From assembly GCA_030148065.1 (NCBI GenBank), contig JASBUC010000020.1, forward strand, positions 1 to 39,381: a stretch of DNA of 39,381 bases, written 5' to 3'. The position numbers and the translations under genes are program-made. The DNA comes from Legionellaceae bacterium (GTDB lineage Bacteria; Pseudomonadota; Gammaproteobacteria; Legionellales; Legionellaceae). Of this stretch, positions 1 through 8,499 are shown piece by piece; position 1 is the first letter of the stretch, and each line of letters starts with the position of its first letter. The notes under the pieces were generated by a model. That model was not told the origin of the DNA. It did not search any database and was given only the letters and a program-made list of their open reading frames with translations.

Positions 1-3000
1 TTATCTTCCTCCCAAAATCAACAGCTTGTTGATCCATAGCAACAATGAATATTTCTTTAGCCCTCGAAACAGCTACATTGATTAAACTTGAATTAGTGTC
101 ATAAAAGTGATCTGACTTAGGATCGAAGGTATCAACCATAGAAAATAGTACTATTGGTCTCTCTGAACCTTGCAATGAGTGTACTGTGCCTATAACCATA
201 TCATCTGCAATACTGCATCGCTCGGTAGTATCTTGATTAAATGCTTTATCAATTTCACTTTTTAAGACTCTTACTTGACCTTTAAAAGGTGTTAATACCG
301 CAACGCATTCAGATAATTTTTTCCGGATTCCATTCGAACTATAATGCTCGATAATAGAGGCGTACTTCTCCTTAATCCATCTAGCTATCCACTTAGCTTC
401 CTCATAATTGCAGCGTGATCCCCCAGATATTTTAGTTGACTGCCCTGGGACAACTAAGTAACCCAACGGTAAGTCCCATACCGATTTAGGTTCAGTCGCA
501 GCCTGTACTACTTTTAGAGCACCGCCATATACCATTTCATTACATATGTTTATAATAGGCTCTCTACACCTATAATGCCTAGTTAACATGACACCTTTGA
601 CTTCTTTATCTATGTCATAATATGAACTCGAATACTGTGCCATCTTCATAATACTGCCTGAAGACATTAAAGCACCCTGATCCTCATGCTCCTGATGGCT
701 ATCTAATGAAAAAAACTTTTTATAAATGATTTTATCTATCGGTAGACTAAAGCTCCATACAGGACTTAACTGTTTTACATCTCCAACAACTAAAGCCTTT
801 TTGGCGAATAAAAAACTGCAACTCCCAACTTCAGCCGTACATTGTCCTGCCTCATCGACAATCAGCAGATCTGCTGCACCATACATATAGTCCGAATGAT
901 TACTTCTATCTGTGTTACGCATTAATTTAGGGGCAGAATATGACGTTGTTACAAAAACTGGAGCAAGCATCGCAAGCTCTCTTAGTTTTTCTATAGAGCT
1001 TGTTGACACATCCACCGATTTCCTCTTCGTTATAATATACTGTGCCTCCCAAAATCTAGCGCATATATGAAAAAGCTGAGGCCTTAATGTTTTATCGAGA
1101 TTATCTTGTATAACTGAGTATAAGTTTCTAAATTGTTCTTCTCTTTCTGGCTCTTTAAGAACTCCAATTCTTGTAGAAATGCTACTTATATATTGTTCTA
1201 TTTGATGATTTCTATTTAAAGAAAGAGAGTTAAGTTTTTCTATTAGCTTATCCCTTAACTTAGCTTCGTCTTTACGAGCAATACCATGATTTTTTTTTGC
1301 AATTCCCAAGGCTTTACATTGCTTCTCAGCTTCATGAATATTCGTTTCTATACGCTTCTTATCAGAAAGCAATATGTTTTTATTTTCTCTGAACTTCTCT
1401 ATATGTAATTTTATTTTATCCAAAACAGATGAGATATCAGGCTTGTTTAACTCTTGATTAACTCCACACTGGTTTAGTCTTACAACAACATCCTCCCAAT
1501 CGGGTTGGCTATCCACCCAAAACTTGGCGCGTTTAAAGGCTCTTGAAATACGATAACGAATTGACTTGCTTAACAGCTCATTAGTTTCCTTGTAACATTT
1601 TTTTAGAATCTTAGTTTTTGCATTAAGCGCCTCTATTTTCTCAACTATATTCTCAAGCTCACCATTGGGGCTTTTCCAGTTTAGAATCTGTGTTAAGAGT
1701 TGATAATACCTTTCTTCAAATTCATTCTCCCATTCACTTTCAATTACTTTTTTTAGTGAAGCTCGCCAACTCAACATTCGCTCATCTAGGTTTTTTAACT
1801 TTTCACTAGTATCAATGACTTTACCTTTCAGCCTTGACGAATACCCTTCCAACGTATCTTTATCATTGAAATATCCATTGGCCGAAGCTAGATATGCACT
1901 TTCTAAAAAATCAAAATCATCCTTAACTAATTGAAAGCTAGAAGATGCACAATAGAATTTCCATGACTTGCTTTTATAATCCCATGAAATCAACTGATAA
2001 TCTTTATATTCATCAGCTTTATTCCCTATAGATGCTGGTTGATACCAACCATAAGAACACAAAAAGGGGAGCCATCTACTTTCAACACATACGCTTACAT
2101 TATTTCTTTCTCCTTCATCATCATAAAGTGAAGGCCCAGGAACTTCATTAAAACTAGATATAATATTGGTAACAGCTTGATTAGTGGCTGCGCATGCAAG
2201 TATAACTGGACAAAGTGGAGACTGCTCTTTTGTCAGTAAGGGCTGAACCCATTGATCTGCTATTACTGCTCGCAAAAAGCTTGTTTTACCAGTTCCTGGT
2301 GGTCCGTTGACAGCCAATATCCCACCTTCATCTAATTTTTTAAATATTGTTAGGGCTACACGCTGAGAAGGATCTAATGCATAACATACTCTTTCATTTT
2401 TTTTAGTAGCACTATCCATATGGCCAAGGTATATACCAGGTGATGACCAGCTATTTTTTTCTTTGCTTTCTTCAAATGATGAACGAACATGTGAACCACT
2501 TACCCCTGTAAAATTATGGAATAGCTTATGATCTTTATATTCACAGTCATTAATTCGAGCAATCTCCCGATAACAATTCCTAATATTCTTAGTTGCTCCG
2601 GAGACAGCATTACCATTTACCAGCCTTAATAAAACCTTTTTATTCCTAAGAACGGGGTAATTTTGCTTATTTTTTTCAAAGTAATCTATCCATTCTTGAA
2701 ATTTGAGATTCTCAACGGTAAGACACGAGAAACATCTATCAATGAACTCTAGACATGAATCTAAAGATGATTGTTCAGCTTGAGCATTGAACGAAAATTG
2801 ACTGAGCATCGTATCTAAATCATTAGAATTTGCTAAGCCAAGTCCTTCAACTTCAGATTCTTCCCCAATAAGGCGATGATTAAAAATTGGCACCTCATTT
2901 TCAGGCCTTATCCACTCATAGTGCAGGCCGTGATTATCAACTTCACTTTTTTCTTTTAAACTGGCTTCCAGTGGAATAATACACAGTACGATATTTGATT

Positions 3001-3940
3001 TAGAATAACCTTTAACAGAATCCAAAAATATAATTAAATGCCTGACCACAGGATCACCAGAAGCAATATCATCCAATTTCTTGCAGTTAATAGTATTTAA
3101 AATATTCTTTGTCGTTTCCCAGGAAAATGCATCAATATTCTCTAATTCACTTTTAAGCTTCCCAAATCCTTCAAAAGAAGCTCTAACAAGACCTTCATGC
3201 CAATACTGAACAAGATTTAACTTTTCATTTAACCTAACACTGACACTTACGTTAATATCTTTTTTTTGTTGTCCAGATAGCTTTTCGTTTTTTTCAATTT
3301 CTGGTTTTTCCCTCTTTTCCTGCCCGCTGATATTTTCCTCAGCAGCCAATAAAACTCCCTCATCCACTAACCAATGCTCATATTTCTCATATTCTGCCTC
3401 AATAGAAAAAGCACCTTCTACAGTTAGTTTTCTACTGCTTATATTTTCAGTATCGTAGAAAGTGCCGTGTTCGTTATGCAAATAATAGTCACCTTGAGCA
3501 GCATTACAAAAAGCGCAATGATTCATTAAATACCAAGATTTAGTAGTCTTTGATATGTCAAAATACAAGTTACTATAGGATGCTTCTAATATACCTTTAA
3601 GCTGGGTATCTAAATGCGAAATGTAATTTAGTATAAAGAGCCTATCTTTAAATTTTTGGCTACTAACAAACTGTAGTTTTTCGCACACAAGTGCGTAAAC
3701 CTCTGTTACCTTATTGCAATTCCAACATTTCTTTTTCCCAATTAATACATGTATTGGGGAATCTACTCTCTTTGTGGGGGTGACTGAAAAATCTGGCATC
3801 CATTGTTTAAATTTATTGGCATTTAGATCACCATCAATATACCAGCGCTTTACATTATGGTCCCACTTTGCCCCAAGACCTTTAGCCTCATCTTTTTCAT
3901 CATACGGGACGTTTAAAATAGTCCTATTATTTACAGCCAT
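1..3940 (-). CDS. DUF5710 / superfamily 1 (DNA2/NAM7-like) helicase, C-terminus cut by window edge
   Basis: The frame is open from an ATG at 3938-3940 to the left edge, so at least 1,313 residues are present. Start: an AGGAGGAGAG Shine-Dalgarno-like stretch lies about 22 nt upstream. Residues about 6-50 match DUF5710 (ILNVPYDEKDEAKGLGAKW, then KRWYI). Next come two CxxC pairs (CWNC and CAFC), suggesting a zinc ribbon. Walker A GPPGTGKT is at about residues 546-553. A long Lys/Glu-rich, probably coiled-coil insert follows. Walker B VDEAGQ is at about 1028-1033, motif III-like VVGDVKQL soon after, and motif VI NVAVSRAK near residue 1290. Motifs I, II and VI share one frame, so the gene looks intact. 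This arrangement is that of UPF1/DNA2-type helicases. The cellular role is unknown; antiphage defence is possible but is inference. Base composition is AT-richer than the dot/icm genes, and the gene lies downstream of ssrA, fitting an acquired island. Confidence 0.85.
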   Translation of the reverse strand, partial: MAVNNRTILNVPYDEKDEAKGLGAKWDHNVKRWYIDGDLNANKFKQWMPDFSVTPTKRVDSPIHVLIGKKKCWNCNKVTEVYALVCEKLQFVSSQKFKDRLFILNYISHLDTQLKGILEASYSNLYFDISKTTKSWYLMNHCAFCNAAQGDYYLHNEHGTFYDTENISSRKLTVEGAFSIEAEYEKYEHWLVDEGVLLAAEENISGQEKREKPEIEKNEKLSGQQKKDINVSVSVRLNEKLNLVQYWHEGLVRASFEGFGKLKSELENIDAFSWETTKNILNTINCKKLDDIASGDPVVRHLIIFLDSVKGYSKSNIVLCIIPLEASLKEKSEVDNHGLHYEWIRPENEVPIFNHRLIGEESEVEGLGLANSNDLDTMLSQFSFNAQAEQSSLDSCLEFIDRCFSCLTVENLKFQEWIDYFEKNKQNYPVLRNKKVLLRLVNGNAVSGATKNIRNCYREIARINDCEYKDHKLFHNFTGVSGSHVRSSFEESKEKNSWSSPGIYLGHMDSATKKNERVCYALDPSQRVALTIFKKLDEGGILAVNGPPGTGKTSFLRAVIADQWVQPLLTKEQSPLCPVILACAATNQAVTNIISSFNEVPGPSLYDDEGERNNVSVCVESRWLPFLCSYGWYQPASIGNKADEYKDYQLISWDYKSKSWKFYCASSSFQLVKDDFDFLESAYLASANGYFNDKDTLEGYSSRLKGKVIDTSEKLKNLDERMLSWRASLKKVIESEWENEFEERYYQLLTQILNWKSPNGELENIVEKIEALNAKTKILKKCYKETNELLSKSIRYRISRAFKRAKFWVDSQPDWEDVVVRLNQCGVNQELNKPDISSVLDKIKLHIEKFRENKNILLSDKKRIETNIHEAEKQCKALGIAKKNHGIARKDEAKLRDKLIEKLNSLSLNRNHQIEQYISSISTRIGVLKEPEREEQFRNLYSVIQDNLDKTLRPQLFHICARFWEAQYIITKRKSVDVSTSSIEKLRELAMLAPVFVTTSYSAPKLMRNTDRSNHSDYMYGAADLLIVDEAGQCTAEVGSCSFLFAKKALVVGDVKQLSPVWSFSLPIDKIIYKKFFSLDSHQEHEDQGALMSSGSIMKMAQYSSSYYDIDKEVKGVMLTRHYRCREPIINICNEMVYGGALKVVQAATEPKSVWDLPLGYLVVPGQSTKISGGSRCNYEEAKWIARWIKEKYASIIEHYSSNGIRKKLSECVAVLTPFKGQVRVLKSEIDKAFNQDTTERCSIADDMVIGTVHSLQGSERPIVLFSMVDTFDPKSDHFYDTNSSLINVAVSRAKEIFIVAMDQQAVDFGRKI

Positions 3941-4420
3941 GTACCTATCTCGCCCTATAACTCTCTCCTCCTAACAAGAATCAATGACAACGTTAAGAGA
4001 AGGATATCCTAAATGCATTTCTGCTTGTTTATTTGTATATATAAATGACAACTTAGAGAGTAAATTAAACTTCTACCTTATGTAAATTCAGGCTGGCATT
4101 ATCTGAAAATATTCTTATTGTTGCCAATGGAGTCAATATAAGCGCACCACTAACAATATACAATCACTATTTTATGCTTATTGGTTTGTTTTTTACTTAT
4201 CTAATCATTCTTGATTAATTAATATTTATTCAAAAACTCATTCGTGATCACCTGTTCCTTATTTATTTTGACTAAAAAAAAAACGTTCATGAGAAATTAG
4301 AAATAGGAGAAATATATAGGAAGGATTGAGTATTAATTTTTTTTTGATTTAGGCCAGCTAAGTCGCACCACTCTATTTTAGGTGTCAATCCAGGTAAAGT
4401 AGGCGCTTCGTACATATAAA
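3941..4420. other. AT-rich noncoding region upstream of the helicase gene
   Basis: I see no convincing gene here. The part near the helicase start holds two copies of AATGACAAC (3981-3989 and 4044-4052), each followed by a TTA/GAGA-like tail. These could be operator sites or chance. The remainder is AT-rich with no tRNA. A 74-codon minus-strand open frame at 4287-4511 runs through the palindrome and has no credible start signals. Confidence 0.5.
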
Positions 4421-4568
4421 CCTCCACCATCAAAATCCTGCAAAGAGATTTTTCGTATACGCAACGATTTAATTTCAGAAAAGTTGGGAGTGTACACCAG
4501 TACATGACCAACTTTTCCGAAATTAAATCATTGTGTAGGCGGAAAATATCGCAGCAGGATGGTGGAGG
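4421..4568. repeat. Long imperfect palindrome overlapping the 3' end of ssrA
   Basis: The core arms are 4463-4487 and 4508-4532, pairing at 23 of 25 positions. The 20-nt loop contains a second small hairpin, TGTAC-ACCA-GTACA (4491-4504). The symmetry extends outward with small indels: CCTCCACCAT at 4421-4430 mirrors ATGGTGGAGG at 4559-4568, which is the tmRNA acceptor end. ATCCTGC at 4434-4440 mirrors GCAGGAT at 4554-4560. A second element with the same architecture lies at about 23908-23987. It may act as the ssrA transcription terminator, or be a member of a palindromic repeat family. Confidence 0.75.
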
Positions 4569-4956
4569 CGGCGGGAATTGAACCCGCGTCCGCTAATCCT
4601 AGGCCCTTGGTTCTACATGCTTAGTCTTGTCTTTTGATTTAGCCTTTTTGAGCTCCGACAGACAGGATCTCAGAAAAGCGGGCTCTATTTATTTAGCGCT
4701 TTAACCTAGAGCACATAAAACGCGAGCTTATGTAAGATGTCCATCGCTTCGGCCCCACAAGCAAAGCTTGGCAATGGTGCGCGGGTTATAAGCCACGCAA
4801 AGTGAAAAAGGCAGGCTTATGCTGCGATAGCACCGCCTTCTTCAGCAAAGTTTTCATCGTTTGCATTTATATATAATTGCGGTTTATTTACGAGTGGCCA
4901 ACACACTCGACATGCCCCTCAGGATTCGTAACCAACGTCGAAGCCAAGTCGCCCCC
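4560..4956 (-). ncRNA. ssrA: tmRNA (SsrA)
   Basis: This is the transfer-messenger RNA, which rescues stalled ribosomes and tags the incomplete protein for proteolysis, working with SmpB. Read on the minus strand, the 5' end begins GGGGGCGACTTGGCTTCGAC at 4956, the standard one-piece tmRNA start. The 3' end is a T-arm of the GGTTCAATTCCCG type followed by CCTCCACCA, with CCA at 4560-4562. The tag reading frame at 4817-4864 starts at a GCA resume codon and encodes ANDENFAEEGGAIAA, then TAA. As I recall it, the Legionella tag is ANDENFAGGEAIAA, which is close. The CCA is encoded. smpB lies 1.9 kb away. Confidence 0.97.
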
Positions 4957-4988
4957 AAACTGGTGATGAATACTACAGAGATATTTTA

Positions 4989-5018
4989 ATTATAACACAA
5001 GCGCATCCCTGACTGCAA
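4989..5018 (-). promoter_or_regulatory. Likely sigma-70 promoter of ssrA
   Basis: On the minus strand there is a perfect -10 box TATAAT (4989-4994) and a -35 box TTGCAG (5013-5018), separated by 18 bp. Transcription would begin near 4982, about 26 nt before the mature tmRNA 5' end, as expected for a precursor trimmed by RNase P. Confidence 0.7.
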
Positions 5019-5283
5019 AAAGCTGTGAGCCAAAACATGATCTTGCTTGTCTTTATGAAAGACATTCCCTAGTACCTTCTGCGATTTTTTTAAGAGCTGT
5101 TATCTCTTCAAGTACCTGGGATTTTGCCCAAGATTAGAATAGCTTTGAGTCGAAAAATTTCTTACCGGGTCTCATTCTTTTTTACGTTTATTCAATGCGT
5201 TAATGTGTATGGAAGTCTGTTGTGCAGTGTGTCAAACTGCATTGATGAAAAAGGATATGTTAGCGTTTCAGACGTGAAGTTAG
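5019..5283. other. Intergenic region between ssrA promoter and the MFS locus
   Basis: Together with the ssrA leader and promoter, this forms a gene-free stretch of just over 300 bases. I see no RNA gene, no clear operator and no promoter I would defend. Confidence 0.4.
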
Positions 5284-5475
5284 ATGTTTCATAGAGAGTT
5301 TAGTATGCAAAGGATGGCTCAAATGATTAAAAAAGTGATGACATGCATGGAAACAATGATGGTGCTGTTAGCAAATGCCATTGGCTCTGAGGGTGGCCAA
5401 ACGTTTGATAATGTTTTATCTGAGATAGCAAGGTTTGAGACTTGCTATAACGTCAAAGTTGCCGTCGCGGACTGA
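5284..5475 (+). CDS. Possible small methionine-rich protein upstream of the MFS gene
   Basis: This is a 63-codon frame with no family I recognise. The product is Met-rich in its first half (seven Met among the first 26 residues) and has a possible amphipathic helix. Its stop codon is 4 nt before the ATG of the MFS transporter, and the MFS start has no obvious Shine-Dalgarno sequence, so translational coupling would give this frame a purpose. No strong Shine-Dalgarno sequence precedes its own ATG either. It could equally be a chance ORF. Confidence 0.3.
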   Translation: MFHREFSMQRMAQMIKKVMTCMETMMVLLANAIGSEGGQTFDNVLSEIARFETCYNVKVAVAD

Positions 5476-5479
5476 CGTG

Positions 5480-6745
5480 ATGAGTAGATCTATCAAAGAC
5501 AAGCCTTTTAGCAAGCAACAGCAATGGTTAATCGTAATTATCACTAGTGGTTATTTTTATAGCACATTTGTGAGTGAGCTTTTTTTTCCATTACTACCGT
5601 TCTTTTCAAAAGGCTTGCGTATAGAGGAGACACTAACCCAATACATCATGCCATTTTATTTTACAGGCATGATGATTTCTCAACTACTCATTGGTTATTT
5701 TTCCACTAGGCATGGACTTAAAAGCGCACTAAAAGCCAGCGTGTTCATAGCAACACTAGGGACTCTCTTTATTGCCCTAGCACCTAACTTTATTTATTTA
5801 CTACTGAGCTTCTTGATTCAAGCCTTTGGTGTTGGTGCCATTGACCCAATTTCATCAAACATGACAAATGTCGCTTTCGATAAACTACGTGCCCATAAAG
5901 TATTTGTTTTTACCACCTTGGCATATGGGGTTGCAGCCGTGATGGCGCCTTTTTCAGTGACTATCTTTAGAAGCGTTCTGCCAGTGCGCTCGATCTACCT
6001 TATTCTAGCCATATTGGCTGCTATTTATCTTTTGCTACTGTTAGCTCCTTTAAAAGCAATTACAGAAAAACGGGAGAATAGTTCGTTCAAGAGCTATCTA
6101 AAGAAGAATTTCTTTTTGCTCACATGCTTTAATCATAAGAACTTTGGTTTTTTCCCCAGTATCAGTTTGTTCTTTAGCTTGTTTATGGCGGCATTCTTTT
6201 CTCTATTTACAGTGGTACCATTTATCCTTGCTAATCAATTTCATCGTGACCTTGCCCATGTCGTTGAGTTGTTTGCTGTTGGATGCTTTTTCTATTTTGG
6301 AGGGATGTTACTTAGTCAGTCCTTATCGCTCTATTTTAAAGCAACAACTATTATCCGTTTTAGTTTGTATCTGACATTAATAAATGTGGCGTCATTGTTG
6401 TTGCGCAGTATCGTGGATCTTTATGGTATTTGGGAGGTTAATGTGTTTTTCTATTTTTTAGCACATTTTTTTCTTATCAACCTGACCTTGGGGATCTTGA
6501 CCCCTTGCACCTATGCGTTAGCTTTGTCTCCGTTTTCAATGAATGAAGACTATGCTGCTTCTGCGTCCTCGGTTATGCGTTTTTCAGTTAATGCTCTGAC
6601 CGCGTTATCCGGTTTTGTCATTTCGTTGGTAAAAATAGACAGCTCCCTTGCAATGTCAGCGGTGTTAACCACCATTTTAGTTTTCGCAGCTCTTTCTTTT
6701 CACAGATACATTCGTGCATTTTCAAGGGTTGTTGGATTAAAATAG
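5480..6745 (+). CDS. Major facilitator superfamily transporter (DHA1 / Bcr-CflA-like)
   Basis: The product is 421 residues, a normal MFS length. It is strongly hydrophobic, with about 12 predicted membrane segments. The first begins near residue 15 (WLIVIITSGYF), and the A-motif-like loop after segment 2 reads GYFSTRHGLKSAL. The general shape fits drug:proton antiporters of the DHA1 type such as Bcr/CflA, but the substrate cannot be read from sequence. I start it at the ATG at 5480 rather than an upstream TTG at 5435, because the extra residues are polar and lack a ribosome site. It stands alone, convergent with smpB about 100 bp downstream. The small ORF directly upstream may be co-transcribed. 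Confidence 0.8.
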   Translation: MSRSIKDKPFSKQQQWLIVIITSGYFYSTFVSELFFPLLPFFSKGLRIEETLTQYIMPFYFTGMMISQLLIGYFSTRHGLKSALKASVFIATLGTLFIALAPNFIYLLLSFLIQAFGVGAIDPISSNMTNVAFDKLRAHKVFVFTTLAYGVAAVMAPFSVTIFRSVLPVRSIYLILAILAAIYLLLLLAPLKAITEKRENSSFKSYLKKNFFLLTCFNHKNFGFFPSISLFFSLFMAAFFSLFTVVPFILANQFHRDLAHVVELFAVGCFFYFGGMLLSQSLSLYFKATTIIRFSLYLTLINVASLLLRSIVDLYGIWEVNVFFYFLAHFFLINLTLGILTPCTYALALSPFSMNEDYAASASSVMRFSVNALTALSGFVISLVKIDSSLAMSAVLTTILVFAALSFHRYIRAFSRVVGLK

Positions 6746-6844
6746 TGACCTTTCATCCTTACAGCAAGAAGCCTATGACATTGTTCCTTTTAAGAGCCTG
6801 GTACAACTCAGGCAAACATCCCCCCATCCGCCGCCATTAGTTGG

Positions 6845-7318
6845 TTAACGGTTACTCTTTAAAACGCGTGCTTTTTCACGTTGCCAATCACGCTGTTTTG
6901 AGGTTTCACGCTTATCATGAGTCTTTTTACCACGAGCAAGCGCAATTTTGACTTTGACCCGGTTATTCTTCCAATAGAGGCTCAGTGGCACAATGGTAAA
7001 GCCCTTACGCTCGACACTGCCAATGAGCGTATTTAATTCTTTGCGATGCAAAAGTAACTTTCGAGTACGGGTAACGTCTGGGAAAATGTGGGTCGAAGCA
7101 GTCATTAACGGTTGAATTTGCGCGCCTAACAAAAAGGCTTCGCCCCGTTTAATAATCACATGCGAATCACTAATATTAACTCGTCCAGCCCGCAAGCTTT
7201 TCACTTCCCAGCCTTCTAGGACAACCCCGGCTTCAAAGTCCTCCAGAATTTCAAACTCAAAGCGCGCTTTTTTATTTAATCCGATGGTGTTATCAGGGAT
7301 TTTTTTCTTTTTACTCAT
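6845..7318 (-). CDS. smpB: SsrA-binding protein SmpB
   Basis: SmpB binds the tRNA-like domain of tmRNA and delivers it to stalled ribosomes. The 157-residue product matches the family in length. It begins [20 protein letters not shown], followed by [19 protein letters not shown], and ends in the basic tail ([20 protein letters not shown]) that enters the mRNA channel. The start is the ATG at 7316-7318 (MSKKKK), not the longer upstream frame: an AGAGG Shine-Dalgarno sequence lies 6 nt before it, and the family normally starts here. That Shine-Dalgarno sequence sits inside a small hairpin (7325-7339). ssrA is about 1.9 kb away on the same strand. Confidence 0.97.
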   Translation of the reverse strand: MSKKKKIPDNTIGLNKKARFEFEILEDFEAGVVLEGWEVKSLRAGRVNISDSHVIIKRGEAFLLGAQIQPLMTASTHIFPDVTRTRKLLLHRKELNTLIGSVERKGFTIVPLSLYWKNNRVKVKIALARGKKTHDKRETSKQRDWQREKARVLKSNR

Positions 7319-7324
7319 AATCAA

Positions 7325-7339
7325 CCTCTTGCTAAGAGG
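7325..7339 (-). promoter_or_regulatory. Hairpin enclosing the smpB Shine-Dalgarno sequence
   Basis: On the minus strand, CCTCTT-AGC-AAGAGG forms a perfect 6-bp stem with a 3-nt loop. The AGAGG Shine-Dalgarno sequence of smpB lies entirely in the 3' arm, 6 nt from the ATG. This could limit translation initiation, though the stem is short and may be chance. Confidence 0.4.
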
Positions 7340-7466
7340 GCAATAATACAATAACCAGAGCAAAGCGTATACTAATCAGAGCTATTGGTCATTCATAGTC
7401 CCTAATAATGTATGCAAAAAACTCTTGTGCATCGTTTAAATAAGGAATTTCGTGCAATGTCAGGAA

Positions 7467-8480
7467 TTAAAAAGGCCCTTCGTTTCCAAAATTCGCACCA
7501 GGCTGAGTCCCTGGAGGTAAAGGAACACCGCCGTGCGTCTTACCTGCTTCAAAAAAGGTGTTTAAAAGAGAACGACCATAAACAAATTGCTCGCTGTCAT
7601 CTTCTTCGACGCGCTCTGGCAGTTGTTCGACCCCATCAGGACTTTGCTTATTCTCCTCCTTTTTTGGCCTGTGCTCAGGCGTTGCCAGTAAGCCCTTTTT
7701 AGGCTCGCTGCTACTGGGGGCAATGAGAGGCGCCAACCAGCACTCTAATGCCGCGCTAAACTCATCATTAAGCGCCCTCGTTCTGGGCTCAAGTTCTCTA
7801 ATGCCTGCCAAGAGCCAATCAAAACGTTGACGCTCATTCAAAAGAGCTATGTCATAGAGGCACAACTCATCAACGACGCTCTCTGTTAAACCAATGCGTT
7901 GTAGGGTTGTGATGCAGGTTTTAGCGCTCTCTAAATGAAAGGTTAGTTGGGTGCCAAGATTTTGAATTCTGTCATCTGGTGCTTTTAGCAAAGACAGTGC
8001 AAGGGCAAGGTGTTTGAAAGCAGAGAAGTAGTTGCTTAAAACAAGGCTCTCTTGACTCTCTAAAGGCATTGCCTCTAACAACGTTTTGGCATTGAGAACT
8101 CTTTCATGATCCCTCGTTGTCATCAAAATATGAATGACTTTTTGCAGGTGATCATGCAAAAGAGCTGGGTTTTGTCTGGTCAAAAAATCTTTGTAAGAGG
8201 CGCTAGTTTCTCCCCGATAGAAGCTAAAATAGTCACTCATAAAGCCAGGAACTTTTTGACAATAATCTCTTGCTAAGTAATAAGCTGTTTGATCTCTTAG
8301 AATGTTTGACAATTGCTGAGTGCTTAGAGTCTCACTGACTCGTTCTGGCACAACGAAGTCTGATTGATAATGTGCCTTTAAGTCTCTGCCATAGCTTTTT
8401 AAAGTCGCACTGTCATAAGTCAAAATCTGTTCATCGTTCTGGTAGGCACTATAAAATTCTCTGACCATTTGCTCAAACAT
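7467..8480 (-). CDS. Hypothetical protein, candidate Dot/Icm substrate
   Basis: This is a 337-residue protein of no family I recognise. It looks soluble and mostly helical, with no signal peptide or membrane segment. The C-terminal 80 residues differ from the rest: they are rich in Lys, Glu, Pro and Gly, with an acidic cluster (RVEEDDSEQF) and a Gly/Pro tail (GGVPLPPGTQPGANFG). Acidic E-block-like C-termini are common in Dot/Icm effectors, so secretion is a reasonable guess, but only a guess. The ATG at 8480 has a good AAGGAG Shine-Dalgarno sequence. It lies 19 bp downstream of the 885-residue gene on the same strand, so the two are probably one operon. Confidence 0.7.
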   Translation of the reverse strand: MFEQMVREFYSAYQNDEQILTYDSATLKSYGRDLKAHYQSDFVVPERVSETLSTQQLSNILRDQTAYYLARDYCQKVPGFMSDYFSFYRGETSASYKDFLTRQNPALLHDHLQKVIHILMTTRDHERVLNAKTLLEAMPLESQESLVLSNYFSAFKHLALALSLLKAPDDRIQNLGTQLTFHLESAKTCITTLQRIGLTESVVDELCLYDIALLNERQRFDWLLAGIRELEPRTRALNDEFSAALECWLAPLIAPSSSEPKKGLLATPEHRPKKEENKQSPDGVEQLPERVEEDDSEQFVYGRSLLNTFFEAGKTHGGVPLPPGTQPGANFGNEGPF

Positions 8481-8499
8481 GTTCTACTCCTTCTCTTTA

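Noticed and set aside
1-4500. Direct repeat of the ssrA 3' end as an att site
   Set aside because: Only an inverted copy of the last 9-10 nt was found, inside the palindrome; no direct copy is visible.
4287-4511. 74-codon minus-strand ORF downstream of ssrA
   Set aside because: It runs through half of the palindrome, has no ribosome site and no recognisable domain; its frame is a by-product of the repeat.
7412-7702. Plus-strand 96-codon ORF antisense to the 337-residue gene
   Set aside because: It overlaps the end of a well-started minus-strand gene and has no domain or ribosome site.
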